Source of the DNA: Corythucha ciliata
Taxonomy: Eukaryota > Arthropoda > Insecta > Hemiptera > Tingidae
Assembly (NCBI GenBank): GCA_038030265.1
Contig: CM075938.1
Location: forward strand, 52,817,189 to 52,881,188
DNA: 64,000 nt
Direction: 5' to 3'
A program made the position numbers and the translations under genes. This document shows, one piece after another, positions 13,301 to 24,097 of the stretch (its first letter is position 1; each line of letters starts with the position of its first letter). The notes beneath the pieces are model-generated. The model worked only from the letters and a program-made list of their open reading frames with translations, did no database searches and was not told the DNA's origin.

Positions 13301-16300
13301 CCCAAGCTTTGCTGGTTTTTGCATTGTTCTACACCCGTACGACGTTCGTGCAGTGCGGGTTTTAGTATTTTGAAGAGTTTTTAGGGGGTTGATTCCTCAA
13401 GTTGCTGAGATGCCTCGTGGCATTCCTCCGGCCTCTCCACGCCACAAAGAGGAAAGCAGCGGTTCACACAACATATTATTATTTCGGGGGAAAACAAAAA
13501 TAAACTGAAATTCACTTCATTTGTTTACATAGGTTTTTCTGTCACTTCGGGCGTGCCGCAGAATGTAGTTTCCCCCTTTTTTCTACCCTCCCCCTGGGAA
13601 GGGGGTGAACTGCTGTAGCCCAGCCCAGAGTAACAAGGTTCAGAAGGTGAGGGTTTCGCTGTGTAGAACTCAAAGGCAGCGCCCTCAAAATGGGCCAGTG
13701 TGTACAAGGGATGCCCCCCCTCATGGCTTGAGAACTTTCCGCCTTCTAACGTGTTAAGAGAATACACAAGAAATGGGAGGGGCTACAATCAATTCTGCAA
13801 TTATTCGATCTCAAGTGAAGATTTCAAGTGAAACAGAGGTTTTCCGTATTAAAAGTGTGTCACCCGAGAAGTCAACGGCCACACATAGATTTTTATAAAA
13901 CATAAAAAGGGTCGAACCCCCTCACACGACATGATAAACTGCAATTCATTAAGTGAAGAACAGCGTAAAAATTCTAAATTGAAAAAGGATTCAAACAAAC
14001 CTCTCCCATTAATTGGACGTCAAAGAAAAAAAAAAAATGCACGTTAATGAAAGGGTTTCCGCCCGGAAAACCTGTCTTTTGAGTTATTCTTTTGCGTTCT
14101 CGATTTAAATTTATTCCTCGAGTTGAGATTTCGCAATTAATAATAAAAAAAAATATTAGTGACTCAAAGACTGCACCAAGGGGAGGTTTACTGGTTGGTG
14201 GAGGGGGGGGGTAAATAAAAATCAAAAACCATAGAAGAAGCGGGGGCAAAGTTAAAGTGCATGACCCCCCCCCCGTCAGAAGGGAGGAAAAATATGGCGG
14301 AGCTCGTAAGGGTGTGAAGAGGGAGGGGAAACAGTAAAAAATTTATTTTTAAAATTCAATTGCACCCAAGTGAAAAAAAAAAAAAAAAGAATGTAGTAAT
14401 ACTTAAAGCGATGTTGCCGAGTGGTGCAGGGACAATAGATGGTCACCACCCACCCCCTACCCCACAACTCAAGGTTTCTGAATCCTACAACTCCTCAATA
14501 AGTCAAAAACGTTTTTTTTTTGTTCTGTTTTTTTATACGTAGAAATCTATGACTTTTTAAATGAGTGAATCATTCGATTTAAAACAAAAAAATTCAAGGG
14601 AGGAGCTATTTGAATTTTAATAAAATTAACTATTAATAAAAGCAAACAACAAAAAGGAGGACTACCCCCTCGGTGATTTCGTGGCTTTGTCCACCCTCAC
14701 CCCTCACCGACCCATTAATGGGAGTCCAAGACACCGTGATACACCCGAGATTGTTTTAGGGGACTCACCTTGACCAGAAGTACTCGGCTTTGAGCCGTCC
14801 CGTTCCGTTTTGACGTAATTGTTGTATTCATCAGTCTCGTGTTCAATATCCGAGGCGTCCATCGGTTCGTCCTCCTGGTCCCTCACTCCTCCTCCTCCTC
14901 CTCCTCCTCGATTTGTAACCGTCATTTCTTGTTTGACTTCAGACTTGACAACAACGGACAATGACATCGCATCAATCGCAAGGCTCGCCGGCGACCGAGG
15001 CGGTGTTTTAAGATCCTCCTCTCCGTGATCTTCTTCAGGACCACCAACAACTGTCGTTGTCGTCGCCGTCTTTGGTGAAGACGACGACAGCGGTGGTCCA
15101 CCGATGGAAACGCTAGCCGACGACTCCTCGCCACCACTTCCACCGTTCTCTCGAGGCGACGAACAGTGATTCGATTCAGGGACCGACGGTCCATTTTTCG
15201 CTTCACTACCTTCTATAAAAAAAAAAAACACAAAACACACACGTAAAATCTAGAGCGTTTTCAATATCACAAAATCAACCATACCTAAATGGTTATCGAT
15301 GTTGTTGACTCTAACATCATCCTGATCGTCGGAAGCGTGAGGGTTTGGAGTACCCGGGTTGCTGCCAGACAGTTTTCTAGGTCGCCCCCGTTTTCGTTTG
15401 GGCGCTGTTAGCGCTGAATTGAGCATCGCGTTTTGAATTTGATACGGATTAGGCGCTAATCTTTTGTTGTTTTGAGAAGACTGTTGTTGTTGTTGCTGCT
15501 GCTGCAGTTGCTGTTGTTGCTGCTGCGGCGGCGGCGTCAGTTGCGACACCTGTTGCTGTTGATAATGTTGCTGAAGCTGCTGCTGATGATGAAGATGATG
15601 TTGACTTATCCTATGTAAATTCGGTGGAGGCGGAGGAGGAAGCGATTGATTCAAAAGTGAATTGGCTATCGACGGAAGATCACAGCGCTCTTCGTTCACT
15701 TCGGTGAGTCCTTTGATTCGCAAAGATTCGGCCACTTTTAAGAAAGCGGTCAACCTGTCCTGGTCGACACTCACTTCCCCTCGGTACATGAAATCAAGAA
15801 GGGAGCGCATATCCGCGAACGGAACGTCTTTCAGAATGACGATCGGATGTTTGTCCGGATGACCCACAAATAAAGCCTGAAAAACAAACAAAAATTTGGA
15901 GTTCAAAGTTACAATCATTTCTAAAAATCAGCGTCCTATTCTATGTCTATGAGTGGCATGACGCCGCCCGTACCGGGAGCAGATTTTGTCGCGTTAAGGA
16001 GGGAGGCAAGCGTCCCATCCTGCCGTAAGTACCCTATCAAGAACGCAACCCAATTTCTGTAGCGTAGTTTTCCAACAATTAAAATATAAATTAAATAAGT
16101 ATAGGGCCGGTGTGTCCGTGGAGCCTAGGGCATTGCGTTCAATTGGCCTGGCACCCACGGGCACTGCGGTCGGTCTCTGGTTCGATTCCCGCGCTGGTCA
16201 ACTGCCAGCCTCTGTCTGGGTTTTTGGGTTCAGGGTAGGAAATGCGCCAGGCAAAATGGCGAAAGCCTCCGCCTGGGTCAGGAAAGACACCATGGCAATA

Positions 16301-19300
16301 TGGCGAAAGCCTCCACCTGAGTCTGTCCCCCCTCCCACCTGTACCACCACAAGGTACTACAATCTCTGAAAAAAGAAGAAGAAAAAAATTAATAAATAAG
16401 TAGATAAGCCCGAACACCGGAAAATAACAAAAGTAACATTGAACCACTAATTTACAGGAACTAACTTAGTCGCAAATAATATTCCATGATCCAAATAAGT
16501 GGTCTCAAATCCACCCAGGAGAGGAGGGGTGCGTGGCCATGGGTGTCCGCGCCTAGCCGGACCGAGTTTTTGACACGACGAACCCCTACATTTTATATCT
16601 CTAGAGGCCAAGGATTCCCGCAATTTTGAGCCCTGCTCAGACAGTAGACACTGACTACCTAGTCACGCTGTAGACTGGTGAGCGCTTCTCTTCACAACAC
16701 CCCTTGGCCACGAAGGAGGTGACGTCTCCTCTGGACAAACCGCTCTCGGCTCAAATCGAAAAAATTACAATCAAAAGAGAAGAGTAAAAACGCTCACTTA
16801 AAACAAATTCCCCTGGACCGTACGATTTTCGCAAAAATAACCGTAATTAGGGGCCACACAAATTTTCAGAGGACGGCAGGTACTCAATTGACAGCTGCAA
16901 AGTCCAAGGAAGGGCCTCGGCACTGGTGGACCTCGCTGGCCTTCTATAGAGTTAAGAGAATAGGCCTTACCCAACGGCATCACGACACGACAATTTTTGC
17001 CTCTTTTAAAGCCCCGTTCAAATGCTCTTAGACCCGAAAGCAGAGCTGGCAACAGTCTCATTCAACCGGAATTACATAGTTTTGAAAGGTGGGTAAAATG
17101 ATAATAGATGAGCCCCCTTATCACGAGTCCGGGAGTTTGCCGTGCTGTATCTGATGCCTAAAAATCTTGACGCAAAAAGTAGCTGTCAATAATTTGTGAC
17201 AATAATTTAACCGGAAGAACATTGTCCTAAAACTGGTCTCATTCGTTAGATTTTGTGAAGTTGAATACGAATATGAGATCTGCATGGGGCATGTGCCCTC
17301 AGTGGTCAGTCAAACTACCTAAAGAGAAATTAATTTAACCGAAGAACGTAGTCCTGATACTGGTGTCATTCAACATGTTTCATGGAGCAGAATACAAATA
17401 GAAGCGAATGCCAGCGTCTGTCTGGGGGCTTTTTTTATCCATTTGACTGGTCATCGAGGGCAAATTCCCCAGGCCGACGATCATATTTGTATTTTAAGCT
17501 CCATAACACCTGTTGAATGATACCAGTTACATGTCTAGATCCTTCCGGTTAAATCGTGTCCCAAAAGGGAGTTTTTTTTTTAATTTAACGAAAAAATAAT
17601 GAAACGAAAAAAAAATAGTTGATTTTCTAAAGAAGAATCTTAAATTTAAAGTTTCACTGGCCACTGAGGGCAGACTCCCGTCCCGGGAGGACTCGTAAAC
17701 CACGTCCCACTCAAATCTTAACACTGCGTCAACACCCGACGAGTCATTGATTCGCCCTGTGATTCCTGCGTTATTGGCCGCTTTGGGCACAACAACAGGG
17801 GCGATAAACAGCCAGTTTTGAGTCTGTATTTCTATGTTGATTGTGATCCGAGGAACTTAAAAAATCACGTTTGGCTCAAAACCGGTAACTTGAGGGGGGG
17901 GGGGGTTTGGGAGGCGATTTATTGTGATGTCTTCGCGAAAGTGACCTAGGCACCGATATTGCACCACTTGCGGTTGCGTCCAGATGCCCTCATCAAGCCA
18001 TAATGTCGCGTCCACACGATCACACTCTACCAACGCTTCAAAACCTAATCGTCGTCCAAGCTCCTGAATTTCACCCACCTCCAAACTACCCTTTAAACCG
18101 ACAGCTGGCGGTCTTACCCCCTGGAACGGACTCCGCCACACTAATCCTAAAAGCGGACGGTCCTACAGGATCAAAAGAGACCTCAATCCCCCCAATACAC
18201 TTATGGCGAATATCGCCATAGCCATAATTCAGACAGCGCTGTAATTGACCATTTAGCGAACCAGATTTTGTGGGTTGCATCCCATTACGTTGAAGCTACG
18301 CATTTATTTTTTATTGTGTGCAGACGCTTAAAAGTGTCTGCTGTGTTGAAGATGTCAATTAAAAATGGACGGCGTGTCGATGGAAGTCACAGCACATGGC
18401 TAAATGGCTGGACGACCTTGCCTTCCTTCACATTAACTAAAAAAAATAAGTAAGGTCTAGAAATAAATTCTAAAATTACAAATTCAAAGTTTACGAACAG
18501 ATCTTCCGGAGGAACGTAATTTTATTGCACAAAACAGCAGGAACACGTAGGAACAAACGGAAAGGTACCACAGACTTAAATTCTCCAGTGATCCACTATT
18601 AGAGCCACCGGAATTGTGAAATCGCCGAATAGCGTTTTCCATTTGCATTCAATAGTGCACTGGGGCAGTTTATTTCCACCCATGTTCTTCATTGACATTA
18701 TGATTTATTTCAGAGAGGACGGGAGGGAAATGAACTGCCCTGATTTTACTGCAAATGGAAAACGCCGTTGTTAACAAATGACGGGGACGAAAGTCTTCTC
18801 TCCTCTCCATGGCGTATTCTATGGTCTAGGTAGGACGACTTAAGGGGGAGTTGTACATGTGTTTCTTCGACCCCCCTCCAATCATTCCTCGCCTACTCCG
18901 AGTTACGGATATTAGCGCCGTATTTCTGCGCCAATCCTGAACTTCAAGGGCTCATTTAAATCTTCAGGAAATTCCGCACAACCGAACGATCTTGCTTTCG
19001 TAAATAAGTCGTCGAAAGCGTGTGAATTTGCAAGGTAAAACTTTATGTGCGTTATACAGTTATTTTAGGGATGAAATATGAAAAAGGAAGATCGTACGTT
19101 TGTGCGGAATTTCCTGAAGATTTAAATGAGCCCTTGAAGTCCAGGATTGGTGCCGAAATACGGCCGTAATTTACGTAACGCGGAGTAGGCGAGGAATGAT
19201 TGGAGGGGGAGTCGAGGAAACATATGTACAACTCCCCCTTAAGAAGCCCCCAAAAATGGCCTATCGAGAGTCTCACCACACCACTATCAGGGGGCCGTTC

Positions 19301-21768
19301 CGTAAAACACCTCGACTAGGTACACGTTTGTTTGTTGTAAGTAGCGTTTGTTTGGAGACGAACTTTCAAGAAGAAGATTTCAAATAAATTCGAGGCGAGA
19401 TAGGGAACGTAATGGTGCTATTACACGTGAGAGTAAATCTCGAGAGTTGAACTGTCTGAGAGTGCGGGTACGAGCAGGCGGCAGGGGGGGAGAACTCTCT
19501 GGTCCGTTTAGACTGGCGAACTATGCTCTCGAGAGTACTCTCGAAAAACTCTCAAATGTAAACGCAGCTTAAGCCTCACAGCCCCTCTCGATCTGGCGTT
19601 TTATGGTGCTATTACACGTGAGAGTAAAGCTGCGATTACATTTGAGAGTTTTTTGCTCTCGAGAGCTTAACTCGCCAGTCTAAACGGGCCAGAGTTCTCC
19701 CCCCCCCCTGCCGCCTGCTCGTACCTGGCACTCTCAGAGAGTTCAACTCTCGAGATTTACTCTCACGTGAAATAGCACCATTAGTCTCGAGAGTTAAACT
19801 CTGAGAGTGCCAGGTGCTCCTCCCGAGAACTCTCTGGCCCGTTTAGACTGGCGAGTTAAGCTCTCGAGAACAAAAAACTCTCAAATGTAAACGCAGCTTC
19901 AAACTCAAAATCCCCAGTTTTTCCGGCATTAAGGACCCCCCCCCCACCCTCAAGAATCTCAGCTGCATGGTCTTCGTCGGTGTTGTATGGACAGGGGCTA
20001 TCCTAGACGATTTAACAGGTACTAAGCATTTCCGGATCCGGGCCGCCTCTTGAATGGGACAGGGAAAAAACTGTCCCCACGCCTTCGTCAACTGTGAATT
20101 TGACGGCTAGAATTCAGGGCTCTTTGACGACCCTCCCTCTCCCCACCATAACGACCTTCATTCTCACTTATTTCTTCATGAGAGACTTTCAAAGGTTTTT
20201 TGATTGAAATGTCAAAGAAATTCGACGCGCACCGTGGAATGGTGAAGTCTTTCAACCTAAACCCTACGACCGACCGAGGGAACGTGTTTGCGATTTGAGG
20301 GGGCAGGGGAGATTCTCAAGTCCTAGACCAGTGATTCTCAACCTTTTTAGAGCGGCCGCCCCCCTAGGATCAAATAAAAATTTCACCGCCCCCATACCAA
20401 AATTTCGTAATTATTGTGGGTTTTCGGGGGGGGGGGAGAGGTATTTTGTGGCGTTTTTCATGAAATATATGTATTTGTGGATAAATGGGTGAACATATTA
20501 AGCAAATCTTTAAACAGGAACAAACGATAGTGAGACTAAATCAGTGGGAGCGTTGAACCATCAATCACTATCTCTTGCACCATCAGCACTAGCACTAGCG
20601 AATAAATGTGGCATGAGAGTGGAGGAGTCCATGAACTGCTTGGACAGCAGGAGCAGGCGATCAAAGTTGGGCGGTAGATTTTCCCTTTCTCGCCAAGCCG
20701 ATAATGAGTGTTCTTTGTCTTTTCCTATACCTCTCCTTCTTCCATACCCTTTTGCTTTTGCGCTACTTATGTTTTACGTCACGTGGACCAGGTGGTTGGA
20801 CTCTTCTATCGCATAATCGAGCACGGCCGCATGAAGATGCTCATCGCCCTCGGACCGCCTGAGGCACACTCACCGCCCCCATACTGCCCAAAATCAGTTC
20901 ACCGCCCCGCAGCAGCCCCCGTTGTGAACCACTGTCCTAGACAATTAAGCAAGATTTCACAAATTTACGTTAGACAGACCAACACGCCTGTGAATTTGTG
21001 GGATAGCATTGGGCCCTTTACACCCCCCCCCCCACACACACCTTGCAACCACGTGAGAAATAGGCGAGGGGGTACCTGTCTTCAAATACTTAAAATTAAG
21101 CCGAACAAATGTTAGTGAAGCTGAATCTCAAGTTCAGGTGAGGGGTGGGGATACAATATCGGAGTTTTGGAACCGCATCACCTAATTCTAAAAGGGTCAG
21201 ACGAACTCAATTCAAATTTTACGTTTGGTGCGAAGAAATGGCTTTTTCCCTCTGAGACCCCCAACCATAAAGCTTGGCTAACTTTTACAATTCTGAAACT
21301 TTCTAACTCGTGGACCCCGGCCTTCCCTTAAAACCAATTGCCATACTGTCATCCCTCAATACATCAGCAAACCCTGTTGGGGTGGTAAACATAATTATAC
21401 GGCTATACGTTGTCTGTTTTCACTTAAAAAACGCCATTTTTCCTCAAGGCATGCGCGAATATAAAGTATCACCCCCTCACCATAATTACGTGCCTTATCG
21501 CTGAAAACCGGAAAACAAGGAAACATGACAGGGAAAAAACCCCCACCATGCTTAACTTATTTCAACAAAATAAAAATTAAGAAACAAGTTCATTTACCTG
21601 AAAATATGGACTGCAGGCAGATAGCACCATTTTGTGAGCCCGAAGAAATTGACCTTCGACGGCGAGTGTGACATCGACGAACGCTTCGTCGTGTAGCAGT
21701 TGATCGAACACGGACAGCAAATTACTCTGATGATTGTTCCAGCGGAGGCAGAAACGCTGGGACCCCAT
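6734..21768 (-). CDS. ttk: Tramtrack: BTB/POZ and C2H2 zinc-finger transcription factor
   Basis: Five coding exons on the minus strand (21768-21598, 15876-15285, 15212-14769, 8589-8536, 7380-6734) join in frame through GT-AG introns to give 1908 nt, 635 residues. Drosophila Ttk69 is of similar length. Residues 1 to about 119 form the BTB/POZ dimerisation domain, opening [16 protein letters not shown], the signature of the TTK subgroup. Then come proline, histidine and glutamine runs, an AT-hook (about 217-226, core GRPRK), an acidic serine-rich linker, and two C2H2 fingers (C561/C564/H577/H582 and C591/C594/H607/H612). The fingers contain [10 protein letters not shown] and FTRKDNM, which match the Ttk69 type. 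In flies Ttk69 is a nuclear repressor of neural, cell-cycle and pair-rule genes. No alternative Ttk88-type finger exon was found. Identification is firm; 5' UTR exons were not located. Confidence 0.95.
8536..8589 (-). CDS. ttk: ttk coding exon 4: 54-nt microexon
   Basis: It is bounded by TTTTTCAG/ACAATG and GCCG/GTGAGT and keeps phase 1 on both sides, so skipping it would remove 18 residues without a frame change. The translated segment reads [18 protein letters not shown] 6.2-kb intron lies upstream and a 1.2-kb intron downstream. Confidence 0.8.
8780..9330. repeat. Degenerate ~30-bp tandem repeat, variant A (ttk intron)
   Basis: Units built from CGGCTAAAATTGAGAAAA and CGCTAATTC repeat at about 30-bp spacing with heavy divergence. 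The array lies in ttk intron 3. A short inverted stretch of the same unit (TCAATTTTAGCCACGAATTA) sits at about 9620-9720. Confidence 0.75.
9861..10266. mobile_element. ~400-bp element with ~55-bp TIRs, split by a second MITE
   Basis: The left end GGGGGGTGATTCTG, AACTTGC and AAATTTACGTGTC is repeated inverted at the right end (CAGAATCACCCCCC), with about 85-90% identity over some 55 bases. The middle is occupied by another complete TIR element (10031-10168). No target duplication could be fixed because the ends run into G/C strings. Confidence 0.6.
10031..10168. mobile_element. ~138-bp MITE nested in the 9.9-10.3 kb element
   Basis: The left arm GCCCGTTCACAAGCTCTATG is mirrored by CATAGAGCTTGTGAACCGGC. 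The inverted repeats extend about 48 bases through CGTTGTGTGG. TTAA lies at the left border and TTTAA at the right, suggesting a TTAA or TA target, one base ambiguous. Confidence 0.7.
10270..11620. other. ttk intron 3, unassigned
   Basis: This is intronic sequence of ttk without a recognised element. Open frames are short, in both strands, and match no family I know. Runs of C and G of 8-11 bases occur at about 10897 and 11487. Confidence 0.4.
11620..13090. repeat. Long variant A tandem-repeat array
   Basis: About 1.4 kb is filled with units of AATTGAGAAAAA, GCGCTAATTCACGGC and variants, the longest array in the window. It is interrupted at about 11750-11880 and by a short inverted-repeat insert at about 12131-12197 (CTTCACGTGCAAG near CTTGCGCGTAAAG). 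Divergence between units is high. Confidence 0.8.
13100..14700. other. ttk intron 3, unassigned
   Basis: Low-complexity intron with poly-A, poly-T and poly-C tracts. No element or gene was recognised. Confidence 0.35.
14769..15212 (-). CDS. ttk: ttk coding exon 3: acidic/serine linker with SUMO-type sites
   Basis: The acceptor is a T-run followed by ATAG; the donor is TCAAG/GTGAGT. The exon encodes a low-complexity, Ser/Gly/Glu-rich linker including a seven-glycine run. Three VKxE motifs ([12 protein letters not shown]) match the consensus for SUMO attachment. Fly Ttk69 is known to be SUMO-modified; that these sites are used here is inference. Confidence 0.9.
15285..15876 (-). CDS. ttk: ttk coding exon 2: second half of BTB, poly-Q and AT-hook
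   Basis: The acceptor TTTTTCAG precedes GCTTTATTT. The exon encodes residues 58-254 with [20 protein letters not shown], the BTB C-terminal helices ([10 protein letters not shown]), a PPPPPP run, two glutamine-rich stretches and KRKRGRPRK, an AT-hook. The donor CATTTAG/GTATGG leaves phase 1. The glutamine tracts use mixed CAG/CAA codons. Confidence 0.93.
16102..16392 (+). mobile_element. tRNA-derived SINE
   Basis: The head carries a B-box-like GGTTCGATTCCCGCGCTGG preceded by an A-box-like GTGGAGCCTAGGGC. It is followed by a unique body and an A-rich GAAGAAGAAAAAAA tail. TAAATAAGTA at 16092-16101 recurs at 16393-16402 as a 10-bp target duplication. Two internal copies of ATGGCGAAAGCCTCC show a small duplication in the body. 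It lies inside ttk intron 1. Confidence 0.75.
17204..17556. mobile_element. Foldback/MITE with one direct and one inverted copy
   Basis: A block starting TTTAACCGAAGAACGTAGTC and running through TGGTGTCATTCAACATGTTT at 17333-17400 is repeated inverted at about 17486-17553, ending CCTTCCGGTTAAA. A related direct copy begins near 17204 with TTTAACCGGAAGAACATTG. It is non-coding and intronic. Confidence 0.55.
18632..18770. mobile_element. ~140-bp hairpin MITE
   Basis: GCGTTTTCCATTTGCA at the left is mirrored by TGCAAATGGAAAACGC at the right. The pairing continues imperfectly through GGGGCAGTTTATTTCC and GGAAATGAACTGCCC. Confidence 0.6.
18839..19243. mobile_element. Large foldback with ~165-bp arms
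   Basis: The arm beginning CTTAAGGGGGAGTTGTACAT is present inverted at the other end, finishing ACTCCCCCTTAAG. The arms share long words such as GGGCTCATTTAAATCTTCAG and TCATTCCTCGCCTACTCC. The unpaired loop is about 80 bases. The near-perfect pairing implies a recent origin. Confidence 0.75.
19411..19903. mobile_element. Two direct MITE copies, one split by an inverted third copy
   Basis: Copy 1 (19411-19572) runs from ATGGTGCTATTACACGTGAG to AATGTAAACGCAGCTT. Copy 2 (19602-19903) has the same ends but is interrupted after GAGAGTAAA. The insert (about 19627-19782) is the same element in inverse orientation. All copies contain repeated CTCTCGAGAG words. Confidence 0.65.
20329..20934. mobile_element. 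606-bp non-autonomous hAT-type element
   Basis: The ends CAGTGATTCTCAACC and, inverted, CAGTGGTTCACAACG match the widespread hAT terminus. TCCTAGAC at 20321-20328 is repeated exactly at 20935-20942, the 8-bp duplication typical of hAT. Interior open frames are short and show no transposase motif. Confidence 0.85.
21598..21768 (-). CDS. ttk: ttk coding exon 1: start codon and first half of BTB
   Basis: ATG lies at 21768-21766 after a GA-rich leader. The exon encodes residues 1-57, including the conserved LAVEGQ and [13 protein letters not shown] segments. It ends TTTTCAG before a GTAAAT donor, in phase 0. The next exon begins with the codons for ALFVG, continuing the BTB fold. Confidence 0.95.
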
Positions 21769-24090
21769 TTCTCTCTCTCGTTCTCTCTCTGTCTGTCGTT
21801 GATCACTTGTTTCTCACGCACACGCGAAAAAACACAAAACCAAGGCGTGCCGCTACCGCCGCCGCCGCCACACCACCTTTTTCCACCGATTCACCCGGTC
21901 CTTTTTGACTCACTGACAGTTCGCGGTGTTTCAAGAAATCGTTCCAGTCGTGTTGAATCTGAAAAAAAAAAAATAATAATAATAATAATAATAGGAGGGC
22001 TCGTTATCAAAGAATCGCACAGGTTCTTTTTATTAAGTGGCTATCAACTGTCAAAAAAATAAAATAAAAGAAACGTCCGTTCACACTCACGCAACGCACA
22101 TTGTAATCAGAGAGTAACCTTTTTGTTTACAATCAAAGACGAGAGAAGAGGGCAGGGCGGGCCTTAATTACTGGCGTCTTCCGCGACAGACGGAGCAAGA
22201 CAAACATTATTTGAGGGGTTTTTAAATAATTAAAAAGGAGCGAAGAGAAGGAAAAAAAACAACAAAAGAAAAAGATAAGACGAATTCTCAGTATAAAATG
22301 CCCAGCCCTTCCGCCATGTTCCACCTCACCACCCTGAGTTTTCTTCGTCTACTCAACCCTTTCTTTGGTCACGGCTCGGGGCGATCAATTTTATCAATTC
22401 GACCGGTAAAGAGGTCGAGAGGGGAAGCCAAATAAGGGAGTGGGATTTTTTTTTTTTTTTTTCAGGGAGAGAACAAAATATTTAGTTGAAAAACAATAGT
22501 ACAGGGGAGGCTTATGAGTTGAAAATTTCTCTATGAAGTCCTTAGGAGCTGTTAAAGTCAACGACCGAGATTTTTTTTGCTCGTTTTTATCTCACAAGGC
22601 GAGAGCCCCAAGAGGGTGACACCCGCCTCAGGGCGTAAAATTCTCATAGCTCTAAAAAGGGGAGGGGGAGAAATCTACCGATAAAAATGCTCCTTTTTGG
22701 ATAGCAAGGGGGTGGAGCTCCAAGGGTTGGGTTTAACGCTGATATACACCCGGAAAAAGCCGAATTTTTTGTAGTGAACTTGACAAAAATTTACCTTTAC
22801 ATAGTCGTATACTCTGAGGGATGAAACACCCGACCGCAGAAGGGGCTCGGAATAATTAAAAAAAAAAAAACTACATCGAAGTGGTGGAGGCCATGTCAGC
22901 AAACTATACGACCACCACACAACACCACTCTAACAACACCAGCGACCCCCAACGACTTGGGCTCGAATCAACCCCCGCTTACCCTACTGCCACCACCACC
23001 TCCACCACCCTTTTAACAACATAGAAAGAGTCACCACCACTCCACCCCTTGTACAACGCCACACGCATACACACACACAACCACAGAAAAAAACTCTTTT
23101 TTACGCTTCTTTTATTTTTTATTTACAGAAGGATTCCTCTCCCACCACCACTTCCACCATCCCTGCTTCCAACACGACCCTCATAACACTAACACAAGCG
23201 TTGTCACTGTTTTCGAAAGAGGGCTGGATCCGGAGTACCAATTACCCACCCATTTCATCAAGTTTTTTTTCCCCGCTAATTTCAATTCAAATCGGCTGTT
23301 CATCTCACGTTAGAAAAGCCGTGTGAGACGAAGGGATCATGGTGGAGTCATCCCTCGAGAATGACGACAACATCCCCCACCCCTTGGCAAATCAAAAAGT
23401 GTCAAGTGTCACAAGAAGAAGTTTCAGAGACCTGGGAACGAAGAAGAGTGCCTAAGCGCTGGACTCCGGAAAACCACTGACGAGCAGCGTTGCCAGGAGT
23501 ACCATACAATTCTTCCCGGGGGGGGGGGGGATGGTACGCGAAAATACCATAATTTTACTAAGCCTTTAAAATGTTACCCAAGTTTTCCTCCTCAATAAAT
23601 AACAAGGTACATACCTGATTTTAGGGTAAGACTCTTACTCATTTTTAAGGTAAAACTGTGAGATTCAGAAGCTATAATTCTCAAGTTTTATTACAGCGTA
23701 ACCAAGTTCCCGCACAATGTATTGCAATATAGTGCAAGGTTGCATAATATAATAGTGCAAATCATTTTTTTTATTTTAAAACATCGGAAAAATCAAGTAA
23801 AACCCCAATAATATTGCACAATGTATTGAAAGTGTAGGGTAAATGTCAAAAATTGCACAAATTTATTGCGCAATAATTATTGTGTCTGCATGGACCCATG
23901 AGTAAAAATCAAATCAGTTTTTGTTAGAAATAGTTCAGTAAAATTATTAGTGAGTTTTAGCACTCTCCCGTTAAATCCTCCGCAAACTTTATTTTCAAAT
24001 TGTCAACCAATCAGATGTTTCGTAACCAAGCAACGACTGATTTATCGTTTCCGTTAGCGTTAGCGGCGGTGTTGCTAAAAGTCTCTATTA
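21769..24090. other. ttk 5' flank and intergenic DNA
   Basis: Immediately upstream of the ttk start codon is a GA-rich leader, then a C/G-rich stretch and an (AAT)n microsatellite at 21972-21993. No 5' UTR exon could be fixed. From 22.4 to 24.1 kb there are CCA/ACC-rich and poly-A/T tracts and a 13-base G run near 23518, with no supported gene. Confidence 0.4.
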
Positions 24091-24097
24091 TTTTTTT

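Noticed and set aside
14922..15206. Arg-rich minus-strand ORF
   Set aside because: A frame-shifted shadow of ttk coding exon 3.
16139..16250. tRNA gene
   Set aside because: B-box and A-box-like words are present, but no cloverleaf can be folded and a 10-bp duplication and A-rich tail mark it as a SINE.
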